Assembly (NCBI GenBank): GCA_030758115.1
Contig: JANREX010000102.1
Coordinates: 66,530 to 130,529 of the forward strand
Length of the DNA: 64,000 nt
Direction of reading: 5' to 3'
DNA from: Paracoccaceae bacterium
Lineage (GTDB): Bacteria > Pseudomonadota > Alphaproteobacteria > Rhodobacterales > Rhodobacteraceae
Position 1 is the stretch's first letter, and the number at the start of each line of letters is the position of its first letter. Shown piece by piece: positions 27,278-35,075 of this stretch. The notes under the pieces are model-generated. The model had not been told where the DNA came from and did not search any database. It was given only the letters and a program-made list of their open reading frames with translations. Made by a program: the position numbers and the translations under genes.

Positions 27278-28396
27278 ATGATAGATGCCCCAGCCCCTGC
27301 CCCGGTTCAGGAACACCGCTTTCCCTGCGAGCAATGCGGCGCCGATTACCGCTATGCCCCCGGCGAAGGCGCGCTGGTCTGCGACCATTGCGGTCATCGA
27401 CAGCAGATCGCGGCGCCGGGGCCCTGGTCCGGCGCGCTGAGAGAGCTGGATTTCAACGCCGCCCTGTCGCACAGCCTGCCCGCCTCGGAGATCGAGGAAA
27501 CGCGCATCTCCACCTGCACCAATTGCGGCGCGCAGGTCGAATTCGACCCTGCGGTACATGCGCTGGAATGTCCGTTCTGCGCGACCCCGCTGGTGGCGGA
27601 TACCGGCACGCATCGCCATATCAAGCCACGCGCGGTGCTGCCCTTCGCGCTTGACGAACGCGCGGCGCGCCGCGCCATGACCGACTGGCTGGGCAAGCTG
27701 TGGTTCGCCCCCAATGGCCTGCAGGACTATGCCCGCAAGGGGCGCGCCATGGCGGGCATCTATGTGCCCTACTGGACCTTCGATGCCGACACGCAAAGCC
27801 GTTACGCAGGCCAGCGCGGCACGATCTACTACGAGACGATCACCGTGATGCGCGACGGCAAGCCCGCGCGCCAGCAGGTGCCGCGCATCCGCTGGACGCC
27901 CGTATCCGGCCGCGTGAAGCGCTGGTTCGACGATGTGCTGGTGCTGGCCGCCACCTCGCTGCCGCGCCGCTATACCGAAGGGCTGGAACCATGGGATCTG
28001 TCCGCCCTGCAACCCTATCGCCCCGAATACCTGGCCGGTTTCCGCGCCGAGGGCTACACGGTCGATCTGGAGCAGGGCTTCGGCATGGCGCGCGAAAAGA
28101 TGGACCGCGTGATCGAGCGCGACATCCGCTTCGATATCGGCGGCGATCAGCAGCGCATCACCCAGGTAGACACGCAGATCAAGGACGTGACCTTCAAGCA
28201 TGTGCTGCTGCCGGTCTGGCTGGCGGCCTATAAATACCGTGGCCAGACCTACCGTTTCGTGGTCAATGGGGCGACGGGGCGGGTACAGGGCGAACGGCCC
28301 TGGTCGGCCTGGAAGATCGCCTTTGCCGTGGTCCTTGGCGCGCTGGTGGCCGGCGCCCTGGGCTACGGGATCGCACTGAATGAAGGAATGATGTGA
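27278..28396 (+). CDS. Zinc-ribbon membrane-anchored protein (YdjG-like)
   Basis: 372 residues. Two zinc ribbons sit near the N-terminus (CEQCG with CDHCG, and CTNCG with CPFC, residues about 15-105). A conserved central part (MAGIYVPYWTFDADTQSRYAG) leads to one C-terminal membrane helix (about 345-367). Annotation pipelines often mislabel such proteins as primosomal or replication proteins. With the SPFH gene it matches the Bacillus ydjG-ydjI pair, membrane-stress factors. Its stop codon overlaps the nitroreductase start. Confidence 0.85.
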   Translation: MIDAPAPAPVQEHRFPCEQCGADYRYAPGEGALVCDHCGHRQQIAAPGPWSGALRELDFNAALSHSLPASEIEETRISTCTNCGAQVEFDPAVHALECPFCATPLVADTGTHRHIKPRAVLPFALDERAARRAMTDWLGKLWFAPNGLQDYARKGRAMAGIYVPYWTFDADTQSRYAGQRGTIYYETITVMRDGKPARQQVPRIRWTPVSGRVKRWFDDVLVLAATSLPRRYTEGLEPWDLSALQPYRPEYLAGFRAEGYTVDLEQGFGMAREKMDRVIERDIRFDIGGDQQRITQVDTQIKDVTFKHVLLPVWLAAYKYRGQTYRFVVNGATGRVQGERPWSAWKIAFAVVLGALVAGALGYGIALNEGMM

Positions 28397-29073
28397 TGAT
28401 GCAAGACCCCGCCGCAACCCTTGACGGGCTGCTTCTGGCCCGCCACAGCTGCCGCGCGTTCCGGCCGGATCCCCTGCCGGACAGCCTGATCGGGGATATC
28501 GTGACCAGCGCCGGGCGCGTGCCCTCATGGTGCAATGCGCAGCCCTGGCAGGTCATCGTCACCCGTGCGCCCGAAACCGACCGCTTCCGCAAGGCGCTGA
28601 TGGCCGCGGCGACCAGCACGCCGCCGAAACCCGATATGGAATGGCCGCGCGAATACACCGGCGTCTACCGCGACCGCCGCCGCGCCTGCGGCTTGCAGCT
28701 ATACGACAGCCTGGGCATCCCCAAGGAAGACCGCGCCGCGACCCATGCGCAGATGCTGGAAAACTACCGCCTCTTCGGCGCGCCTCATGTCGCCGTCCTC
28801 ACGACCGAGGCCGATCTCGGCCCTTACGGCGTGATGGATAGCGGCGGTTTCGTCGCGCTTTTCACCCTGGCGGCGCAGGCACGCGGTATCGCCTCGGTCC
28901 CGCAGGCGGCCGTTGCGGCACAAGCCCCTTTCCTGCGCGACTGGTTCGGCATTCCAGAGCATCGCCGGATCCTGTGCACGATTTCCTTCGGGCTGGAAGA
29001 CACGGACCACCCGGCCAATGCCTTCCGCACGGATCGCGCCCCCCTGTCCGAGATCCTCGACCTGCGCGGCTGA
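28396..29073 (+). CDS. Nitroreductase family protein
   Basis: 225 residues, FMN-binding fold. The family N-terminus LLARHSCRAFRPDPLPDSLI and SWCNAQPWQVIV are clear, as is the C-terminal ILCTISFGLEDTDHPANAF. Such enzymes reduce nitro groups, quinones or enones with NAD(P)H; substrate unknown. The ATG at 28396 shares one base with the TGA of the zinc-ribbon gene (TGATG), so it is translationally coupled to the TelA locus and likely the last gene of that operon. Confidence 0.88.
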   Translation: MMQDPAATLDGLLLARHSCRAFRPDPLPDSLIGDIVTSAGRVPSWCNAQPWQVIVTRAPETDRFRKALMAAATSTPPKPDMEWPREYTGVYRDRRRACGLQLYDSLGIPKEDRAATHAQMLENYRLFGAPHVAVLTTEADLGPYGVMDSGGFVALFTLAAQARGIASVPQAAVAAQAPFLRDWFGIPEHRRILCTISFGLEDTDHPANAFRTDRAPLSEILDLRG

Positions 29074-29080
29074 CCGCCCG

Positions 29081-29102
29081 TTTCTTCTTGCGTCAAATAT
29101 CC
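29081..29102 (+). repeat. 22-bp dispersed intergenic motif, copy 5
   Basis: Reads TTTCTTCTTGC, GTC, AAATATCC, a perfect consensus match. It begins 7 bases after the nitroreductase stop codon and is followed by TCGGGGGG. Confidence 0.6.
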
Positions 29103-29122
29103 TCGGGGGGGATCGTCGAAAT

Positions 29123-29143
29123 GTGTTCGACCTCGTCGAACAC
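29123..29143. repeat. Perfect inverted repeat GTGTTCGA / TCGAACAC
   Basis: 8-bp arms, 5-base loop (CCTCG), flanked on both sides by further half-copies (TCGTCGAA at 29113, TGTTCGAC at 29144). It lies in the convergent gap between the nitroreductase and hsp20 genes. Could be a protein-binding site or part of a terminator cluster. Confidence 0.5.
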
Positions 29144-29155
29144 TGTTCGACGTAG

Positions 29156-29176
29156 GGGGGGGCAGACAGCCCCCCC
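29156..29176. terminator. GC hairpin between convergent genes
   Basis: Seven G, loop CAGACAG, seven C. No T-run follows on either strand, so it may stop transcription only weakly or protect 3' ends of the nitroreductase and hsp20 mRNAs. Confidence 0.4.
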
Positions 29177-29209
29177 AACGCCCCGATTTGCGATGAACCG
29201 CCTCCGGTA

Positions 29210-29626
29210 TCACCCCTTGCGGATCGGCACACTGGCGCTTTTCACCTCGTCCGGCCCCCTCTTGGGAATGCTGATGGTCAGCACGCCATCCTTCAGATGG
29301 GCATCCACCTTGTCGGCCTGCGCATCCGCGGGCACGCGAAAACTGCGGCTGAAGGATCCGTATTGGCGTTCACTGAAGAACCAGGTGTCGCCCTTGTCCT
29401 CGCGGCTGGACGATTTCTCGCCCTTGACGGTCACCATGCCCTCATGAACCGAGACGTCGATGTCCTTTTCCTCGACACCGGGCAGTTCCATGGTGATGCG
29501 GTAGGCCTCGCCATTCGTCGAGGCATCCGAAGCGGGCGCAAGCCAGTCGGCCATGCGCGTGCCGAAGCTGCGGAAAGGCTCGGCCAACGAGGGCCACAGC
29601 CCCGCAGCATGTGTTTTCTCGACCAT
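29210..29626 (-). CDS. Hsp20 small heat-shock protein
   Basis: 138 residues. The alpha-crystallin domain spans about 45-130 with AYRITMELPGVEEKDIDVSV, RQYGSFSRSFRVP and the C-terminal GVLTISIPKR; the IxI-like tail ASVPIRKG follows. It holds unfolding proteins in an ATP-independent way. AGGAGGAG lies 5 bases before the ATG at 29626 (a GTG one codon upstream is also possible). An FnrL-type box lies 67 bases upstream, suggesting oxygen-responsive expression. Confidence 0.93.
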   Translation of the reverse strand: MVEKTHAAGLWPSLAEPFRSFGTRMADWLAPASDASTNGEAYRITMELPGVEEKDIDVSVHEGMVTVKGEKSSSREDKGDTWFFSERQYGSFSRSFRVPADAQADKVDAHLKDGVLTISIPKRGPDEVKSASVPIRKG

Positions 29627-29692
29627 CACACTCCTCCTCTTTCAGATGTTTCTGCAATGCCGTCACTCTGCTTTAAGGCGAACTCACCTGCC

Positions 29693-29706
29693 TTGATCCG
29701 GATCAA
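29693..29706. promoter_or_regulatory. FnrL/FNR-type binding site
   Basis: TTGATCCGGATCAA is a perfect match to the FNR consensus TTGAT-N4-ATCAA and fully palindromic. It lies between the divergent hsp20 and dtd genes, centred 73 bases from the hsp20 ATG and 51 from the dtd ATG. The dtd spacing leaves little room for a promoter, so hsp20 is the more likely target. A CTTAAA near 29672-29677 (minus strand) could be its -10 element. Confidence 0.75.
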
Positions 29707-29750
29707 TGTCCAGCGTAGTCAGGGCGTGAACAGCAAGGAGGCATGGTGCC

Positions 29751-30188
29751 ATGCGCGCACTCATCCAGCGGGTTACCCGCGCATCGGTCAGCGTCGACGG
29801 GCAGCAGATCGGCCAATGCGGGCAGGGCCTGATGATTCTGGTCTGCGCCATGCAGGGCGATACCGAGGCCGGGGCCGATCAACTGGCGGCGCGGATCGCA
29901 AAGCTGCGTATCTTCAAGGATGATGAGGGCAGGATGAACCGTTCGGTTCTCGACACCGGGGGCGCGGCGCTGGTGATCAGCCAGTTCACCCTGGCCGCCG
30001 ATACATCGCGCGGCAACCGCCCCGGCTTCTCGGCCGCAGCCGCCCCCGATGAAGGCCGCAGGCTTTATGAACGGTTCGCAGCCAGCCTTGCAGCCCTGGG
30101 CATCGCGACCGAAACCGGCCGCTTCGGTGCCGACATGGCGGTGGAACTGGTCAACGACGGCCCGGTCACCATCTGGCTGGAAACCTGA
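29751..30188 (+). CDS. dtd: D-aminoacyl-tRNA deacylase
   Basis: 145 residues, full length. [17 protein letters not shown] at the start and the two active-site motifs SQFTLAAD and [11 protein letters not shown] at the end are diagnostic. DTD removes D-amino acids (and glycine) mischarged on tRNAs. CAAGGAGG lies just before the ATG. Convergent with the type I secretion operon, 9 bases between stop codons. Confidence 0.96.
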   Translation: MRALIQRVTRASVSVDGQQIGQCGQGLMILVCAMQGDTEAGADQLAARIAKLRIFKDDEGRMNRSVLDTGGAALVISQFTLAADTSRGNRPGFSAAAAPDEGRRLYERFAASLAALGIATETGRFGADMAVELVNDGPVTIWLET

Positions 30189-30197
30189 CGCGGCCGC

Positions 30198-31391
30198 TCA
30201 GGGTTCGCGAAACGCCTCGCGCGACTTGTAAAGCGGCTTGAGCAGATATTGCAGCACCGTCTTGCGCCCTGTGTGCAATTCGACCGAGGCCTGCATCCCC
30301 GGCCGGATCTGGACCGAGGCCTGGCGGTCGGTCAGGTTCTCCATATCCACCCGCAGCGTGACCCGGTAATGCGCCGCCGCATCTGGGTTGCGCGCGCGAT
30401 CATCCTTGAACGTATCGGCCGAAATCACATCGACCCGCCCCTTGAGCGTGCCGAAGATCGTATAGTCATAGGCCGTGAGCTTGATCGTCGCCTCCTGGCC
30501 GGGGCGGATATTGGCGATATTCTCGGGGCGCACACGCGCTTCGACGAACAGCTCCTCGTCCAGCGGAATGATCTGCAGGATCTCCTCGCCGGGGCGCACC
30601 ACGCCGCCGATGGTGGAGACAGACACCGCCTTGACGATCCCCCGCAAGGGGCTGACCAGAACGGTACGCGTCAACTGGTCCTGGCTGGACTTGAGGTTCT
30701 GGCGCAGCGTCGCCAGTTCGCGCAGCGTCGTGGCATAGGCATCGGCGCGTTCCAGCTCGGCCCCGGTGACGATCTCGTCATGGCGGATGCGGGCATCGGC
30801 ATGGGCCTTGCGGGCGCGCGTCACCTCGATCAGCGAGACGATCTTGCGTTCCAGCATCGCCTCCATCATCTGCATTTCCTGCCGGGCCTGATCCATCACC
30901 CGGCGCGCGCCGGCCGCGCGGCTTTCGAAATCGGTCTGGCGCGCCTGCAACAACACCTGTTCCGAGGCCACCATCGCCGGATTGCGCGCGGCCAGATCGG
31001 CAGGCACGCCAAAGGCGGGCTGGCCCGCCAGTTCGGCCTCCAGCCGCAGGCGGCGGATTTCCAGCGCCGCGATCTGGTCCAGCAGATCATCGACCGAGGC
31101 GCGGAACTGCGTGCCCTGCAACCGCGCCAGCACATCGCCGCGCTGCACCATGTCGCCCTCGCGCACCGCCAGTTCGGCCAGGATGCCCCCTTCGAGGTTC
31201 TGGATGATCTGCGGCCGCGAGGCCGAGATCATCTCGCCCTCGGCGCGAACGATCTCATCGACCCAGGCCATGCTGGCCCAGATGATGAACAGCCAGACGG
31301 TGCCGGCGCAAAGCCAGATCGTGAGGCTGGGCCCGCGCAGCCGCGCGTTCATCTGGGCGGCAAGGGTGATCGCCGGATGCGCCAATCTCAT
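30198..31391 (-). CDS. Type I secretion membrane fusion protein (HlyD family)
   Basis: 397 residues. One N-terminal membrane helix (about 24-44), a lipoyl/barrel-sandwich half (GGILAELAVREGDMVQRGDV), a long coiled coil (about 95-230), and the C-terminal beta-barrel with VSVSTIGGVVRPGEEILQI and the family end QYLLKPLYKSREAFREP. It bridges the ABC exporter and the TolC pore. Its ATG overlaps the ABC gene stop by 4 bases. Last gene of the adhesin-tolC-ABC-hlyD operon. Confidence 0.93.
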   Translation of the reverse strand: MRLAHPAITLAAQMNARLRGPSLTIWLCAGTVWLFIIWASMAWVDEIVRAEGEMISASRPQIIQNLEGGILAELAVREGDMVQRGDVLARLQGTQFRASVDDLLDQIAALEIRRLRLEAELAGQPAFGVPADLAARNPAMVASEQVLLQARQTDFESRAAGARRVMDQARQEMQMMEAMLERKIVSLIEVTRARKAHADARIRHDEIVTGAELERADAYATTLRELATLRQNLKSSQDQLTRTVLVSPLRGIVKAVSVSTIGGVVRPGEEILQIIPLDEELFVEARVRPENIANIRPGQEATIKLTAYDYTIFGTLKGRVDVISADTFKDDRARNPDAAAHYRVTLRVDMENLTDRQASVQIRPGMQASVELHTGRKTVLQYLLKPLYKSREAFREP

Positions 31392-33631
31392 AGCCCGCCC
31401 CCCGCCGGAGTCGCCAGATGCGCCAGCACCTGATCGCGCGGCCCGTCCACCGCCAGCCGACCGTTCTGCAACACCATCACCCGATCCGTCAGCGACAGGA
31501 TCGGCATGCGGTGGGTGGCGATGACCACCGTGCGCCCCTCCATCCAGCCCTCAAGGCGGCTGATCAGCGTCGCCTCAAGCCGCTGATCCAGCGCGGCGGT
31601 CGGCTCGTCCAGCAGGCAGACCGAAGGGTTCTGCAGCCACAGCCGCGCCCAGCCCAGCGACTGGCGCTGCCCCACCGACAGACCTGCGCCCGCATCGCCC
31701 AACTCAAGGTCCAGCCCGCGCGGATGCGCCTTGACGAAAGGCCCAAGCCCCGCGAAATCCAGCGCCTCCATCAGGCGGTCGTCATCGCGCTCCAGCAGGC
31801 TGAAGGTCAGGTTGTCGCGCAGGCTGCCCGCAAAAAGGCGCACATCCTGGCCCAGGTATCCGATGGCGCGGCGCAGGTCGCGCGGCTCGATCTGGCCCAT
31901 TTCCGTGCCGTCGACCAGGATGCGCCCCCGCGAGGGACCATGCAGCCCCGACAGCAGCCGCAGCAGCGTGGACTTGCCCGACCCATTCGCGCCCAGGACC
32001 GCGACATGCTGGCCCGGCAGGATCGCAAGGGCCGGGATGTCCAGCACGGTTGCCGCCTCGTCGCTGTAGCGGAACTGGATCTCGCGCAGCTCGTAATGCC
32101 CCGCCAGGCGGTCGCGCCGCAGATAGCTGCGCCCCGCTTCGTGATCCTGCGGCGCATGGGCGATGTCATCCAGCGCATCCAGCGCGGTGCGCACATTGCC
32201 CCAGCGCGCCATGGTGCTGGCCAGTTGCGACAGCGGCGCCAGCGTCCGGCCCGTCAGAATGCCGACAGCGATGATCGAACCGACGGTGAACTGCCCGGCA
32301 AAGACCAGATAGGCCCCGATCACCACCGCCGCGACATAGGTGGCCTGCTGCACGCCCTGCGCCCAGATCGTCAGCGCCGAAGCCAGCTTGCGCTGCTCGG
32401 ACGAGGTGACCGCCGACAGCGTCGTCAGCTCGGACCACAGACGCCGCATCCGGTCCTCGCCGCGCAGGGTCTTGACCGTATCATGCTCGTAGATGACTTC
32501 CTGCAAAAGCCGCGCCGCGCGGACCGAGGCGCCCTGCCCCTCTTCGGTCAGGCGCATCATGCGCCCCTGCATGAGGAAACCGGGCAGCACCATCAGCACC
32601 CCACCCAGAACCAGCACCCAGACCACGTTGCCCCCGATCGAGGCGACAAGCAGCAGGAACACGAACACGAAGGGAATATCGGCCAGCGTGCCGACCGTGG
32701 CCGTGGTGAAGAATTCCCGCACCGATCCGAAATCGCGCATCGCGCTGAAGATCTGCGAGGGGCTGCGCCCCGCGATATCCGACCGCGCCCCCAGGATGCG
32801 ATCCATCAGCCGCGCCTGCACGGCCAGTTCGATCTGCCGCCCCGCCCCGTCCATCAGCTGCGCCCGTGCCGCCTTGAGCGCGGCCTCCATCAGCAGCGCC
32901 AGCATCGCGCCGCCCGCCAGCACCCACAGCGTCGCCTGCGACTGGTGCGGGATCACCCGGTCATAGACCTGCAGCGAGAAGAGCGCGACCGCCACCGCCA
33001 GCAGGTTCGCCACGAAGGACCCCAGCATCACATCTGCAAAGGGACGCTGCAGGGCCGCGAATTCGCCCCAGAACCAGTGCCGCGCCGCAGGGGCCGCCAC
33101 ATGGGCCTTGGCCAGCCCCGCGACCGCCGCTTCGGCCTGCACGATCATGCCAAGAAAATGCGGCAGGAAATCCGCCAGCGGCACCTCCAGACGCTTGTCC
33201 GGGCTGGCCGCATCGAAGATCGTGACCGCGCCATCAGACGCATCGCCCGCCTGCCCCAGGACCAGAACCCATTGCCCGCCCCGCATCTGCGCCAGCGCCG
33301 GCCACATGTCAGGCGTGAAGGCGGTCACGCGGCGATCCTGCGTGGTCAGACCGCAGATCGCATAGCAGGGGGCCAGGGCATCCGCCGGGCTGTCCAAGGC
33401 GGCATCGGCCGCAAGCAGCGCCTCGATCACATCGTGGCGCGGCAGGTTGCGCCCCAGCAAACCGGCATGCGCAACGACAAGATTGGCCAGCTCAGCAACA
33501 GCCGGGTCAAGCGATGCCAGGCGCGGATCGACCGTGGCCGGGCGCGGATCGGCGACCGATTGCAACCGCGCGCGCGGTGCCTTGGCCGGATCGGCCTGAT
33601 CCGCGATCCGGGGTTGCGCGGCGCCGGTCAC
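31388..33631 (-). CDS. Type I secretion ABC transporter (LapB/LssB type)
   Basis: 747 residues. The first 190 or so resemble a C39-like domain in which no catalytic Cys in peptidase context is visible (a recognition-only domain). Then come six membrane helices (about 195-470) and an ATPase with Walker A GANGSGKST, signature LSVGQRQ and Walker B CLLDEPTAALD. It powers export of an unfolded substrate. The start codon is GTG, overlapping the tolC stop (GTGA). The substrate is most likely the adjacent adhesin. Confidence 0.93.
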   Translation of the reverse strand: MTGAAQPRIADQADPAKAPRARLQSVADPRPATVDPRLASLDPAVAELANLVVAHAGLLGRNLPRHDVIEALLAADAALDSPADALAPCYAICGLTTQDRRVTAFTPDMWPALAQMRGGQWVLVLGQAGDASDGAVTIFDAASPDKRLEVPLADFLPHFLGMIVQAEAAVAGLAKAHVAAPAARHWFWGEFAALQRPFADVMLGSFVANLLAVAVALFSLQVYDRVIPHQSQATLWVLAGGAMLALLMEAALKAARAQLMDGAGRQIELAVQARLMDRILGARSDIAGRSPSQIFSAMRDFGSVREFFTTATVGTLADIPFVFVFLLLVASIGGNVVWVLVLGGVLMVLPGFLMQGRMMRLTEEGQGASVRAARLLQEVIYEHDTVKTLRGEDRMRRLWSELTTLSAVTSSEQRKLASALTIWAQGVQQATYVAAVVIGAYLVFAGQFTVGSIIAVGILTGRTLAPLSQLASTMARWGNVRTALDALDDIAHAPQDHEAGRSYLRRDRLAGHYELREIQFRYSDEAATVLDIPALAILPGQHVAVLGANGSGKSTLLRLLSGLHGPSRGRILVDGTEMGQIEPRDLRRAIGYLGQDVRLFAGSLRDNLTFSLLERDDDRLMEALDFAGLGPFVKAHPRGLDLELGDAGAGLSVGQRQSLGWARLWLQNPSVCLLDEPTAALDQRLEATLISRLEGWMEGRTVVIATHRMPILSLTDRVMVLQNGRLAVDGPRDQVLAHLATPAGGGL

Positions 33632-34992
33632 AGCTTGTCCCCATCGGCCAGAAGGCCCAGTTCGGCGGCGATGTCCAACTCGGCCTGCATGGCACGATAG
33701 GCCAGCCCCGCCGCCTGCTGCTGTTGCCGCGCGAATTGCTCGTAAAGGCCGACCACATCCATGACCTGGCGCTGGCCCGCATCGTATTGCGCCTGGAACA
33801 GATCCAGATTTGCCTTGGCCTTGCTGGTCAGCACCGTGCCTTCCTGCGCCTGACGCGCCAGCGCGGCGCGTTCCTGCTGCAGGCGGCGCAGGCGCCGTTC
33901 GGATTCCTCGCGGGCCTGGCCCACCTTGCGCCGCTCGCCTTCGGTCGCGGCCTCGACCGCGCGCAAGTCATCGGCGGTGCCGAACCCCAGCGGGCGCGCC
34001 GTGCGGATATCGAGCGAGGGATCGGGCGCGCCGCGCCCCAGTGCGGCATTGGCGCTGAGCGACGGCAAAAAGCCCGCGCGCTCGATGCGGGCACGCGCCA
34101 TGGCGCGTTCCTGCTCGGCCTCGGCCATGCGGACGGGCAATGGCACCGGCACCGGATCAGGCAGCCGCAGCGCGGCAAGAGCGCCGCGTGTCAGGGCATC
34201 CCCCTCCAGCATGGCCGGATCGACCCCCATCGCCGACAGTTCGGCCACCGCGGCGCGCGCCGCCTCGCTTTCGCGCTGTTCGGTCGAACGGATCTCGGCC
34301 AGTTTCTGGCGCAGCACCTGAAGGTCGGACTGGTCCGAAATGCCGCCCGCCACACGTTCTGACATGATCCATTCGAAATGCGACATGTCCCGTTCCGCCG
34401 CGCGCGCAAGTTCGGCCTTGTCCTGCGCCTCGCGCGCCGCGAGGTAGAGTGTCAGCGCGGTCAGCACGCGGGCATTGCTGTCCTGCACCAGTGTCACGGC
34501 GGCCACCTCGACATCGGCCTTGGCGAAATCGCGTTCGGCCTTCTTGCGGCCATTGTCGAAGATGACCTGCTCGACGACCAGCATGGCAACCACCGATCCA
34601 AGACTGCTCAGGCTGACCTGCGGGCCGATACTGGGCAACCAGTTGCGCGACTGCGCCCGCGCGCGCAGACGCGCGCTGCGCAAGGCCGCCCCCGCGGGGC
34701 GGCTGTCCGCCGCCAGCACCGCATCCGCCACACTGGCCAGCGCCGAGCCGCCAGGCAGCGCGCTGCGCCGCCCCATCAGATCGTTCAGCAAGGCCGAGAC
34801 CTCGGCGGCATCCTGCCCCGCGCCACCCGGATCAAGCCCTTCGGCCACGGGTGCCGGTTCGGGCATCAGCATCCGGCTGACCCCGACCCCTTCGGTTCCA
34901 GGCATGCAGCCCGGCAGACCCAACAGCGCCACACAGGCCAGATAGGGCCCAGCCTTGCGGGTTGCTCTGCATTTCCTGTCGCCCTGCCTCAT
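33628..34992 (-). CDS. TolC-family outer-membrane lipoprotein
   Basis: 454 residues. A lipoprotein-type signal ends LLGLPGC (Cys 29). The rest is the alternating helix and beta pattern of TolC with SLGSVVAMLVVEQVIFDNGRK (split by the strand turn) and QYDAGQRQVMDVVGLYEQFAR. It forms the outer-membrane exit duct. The ATG at 34992 is preferred; AAGGGG lies 6 bases before. It follows the adhesin by 83 bases, a gap holding a strong hairpin. Confidence 0.88.
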   Translation of the reverse strand: MRQGDRKCRATRKAGPYLACVALLGLPGCMPGTEGVGVSRMLMPEPAPVAEGLDPGGAGQDAAEVSALLNDLMGRRSALPGGSALASVADAVLAADSRPAGAALRSARLRARAQSRNWLPSIGPQVSLSSLGSVVAMLVVEQVIFDNGRKKAERDFAKADVEVAAVTLVQDSNARVLTALTLYLAAREAQDKAELARAAERDMSHFEWIMSERVAGGISDQSDLQVLRQKLAEIRSTEQRESEAARAAVAELSAMGVDPAMLEGDALTRGALAALRLPDPVPVPLPVRMAEAEQERAMARARIERAGFLPSLSANAALGRGAPDPSLDIRTARPLGFGTADDLRAVEAATEGERRKVGQAREESERRLRRLQQERAALARQAQEGTVLTSKAKANLDLFQAQYDAGQRQVMDVVGLYEQFARQQQQAAGLAYRAMQAELDIAAELGLLADGDKL

Positions 34993-35024
34993 GTCAGCCC
35001 CTTGTTGCGGTGCCTGTTCTGTTG

Positions 35025-35051
35025 GCGTGGCCATCCTGTGCATGGCCACGC
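35025..35051 (-). promoter_or_regulatory. Intercistronic hairpin between adhesin and secretion genes
   Basis: A 10-bp perfect stem (GCGTGGCCAT / ATGGCCACGC) with a 7-base loop lies 24 bases past the adhesin stop codon and 32 bases before the tolC start. No T-run follows on the minus strand. It is placed to protect the upstream adhesin mRNA or to attenuate read-through, giving more adhesin than exporter (inference). Confidence 0.6.
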
Positions 35052-35075
35052 GACTGTCCGGCCCTCTGGCCTGCC

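Noticed and set aside
27278-28396. Primosomal or replication protein, as such zinc-ribbon genes are often labelled
   Set aside because: No helicase or replication motif; the protein has two zinc ribbons and one C-terminal membrane helix, like YdjG.
29123-29150. Possible LexA/SOS box (GTTC repeats)
   Set aside because: Alphaproteobacterial LexA needs GTTC-N7-GTTC; the direct GTTC copies here are 16 bases apart, and the position is downstream of both genes.
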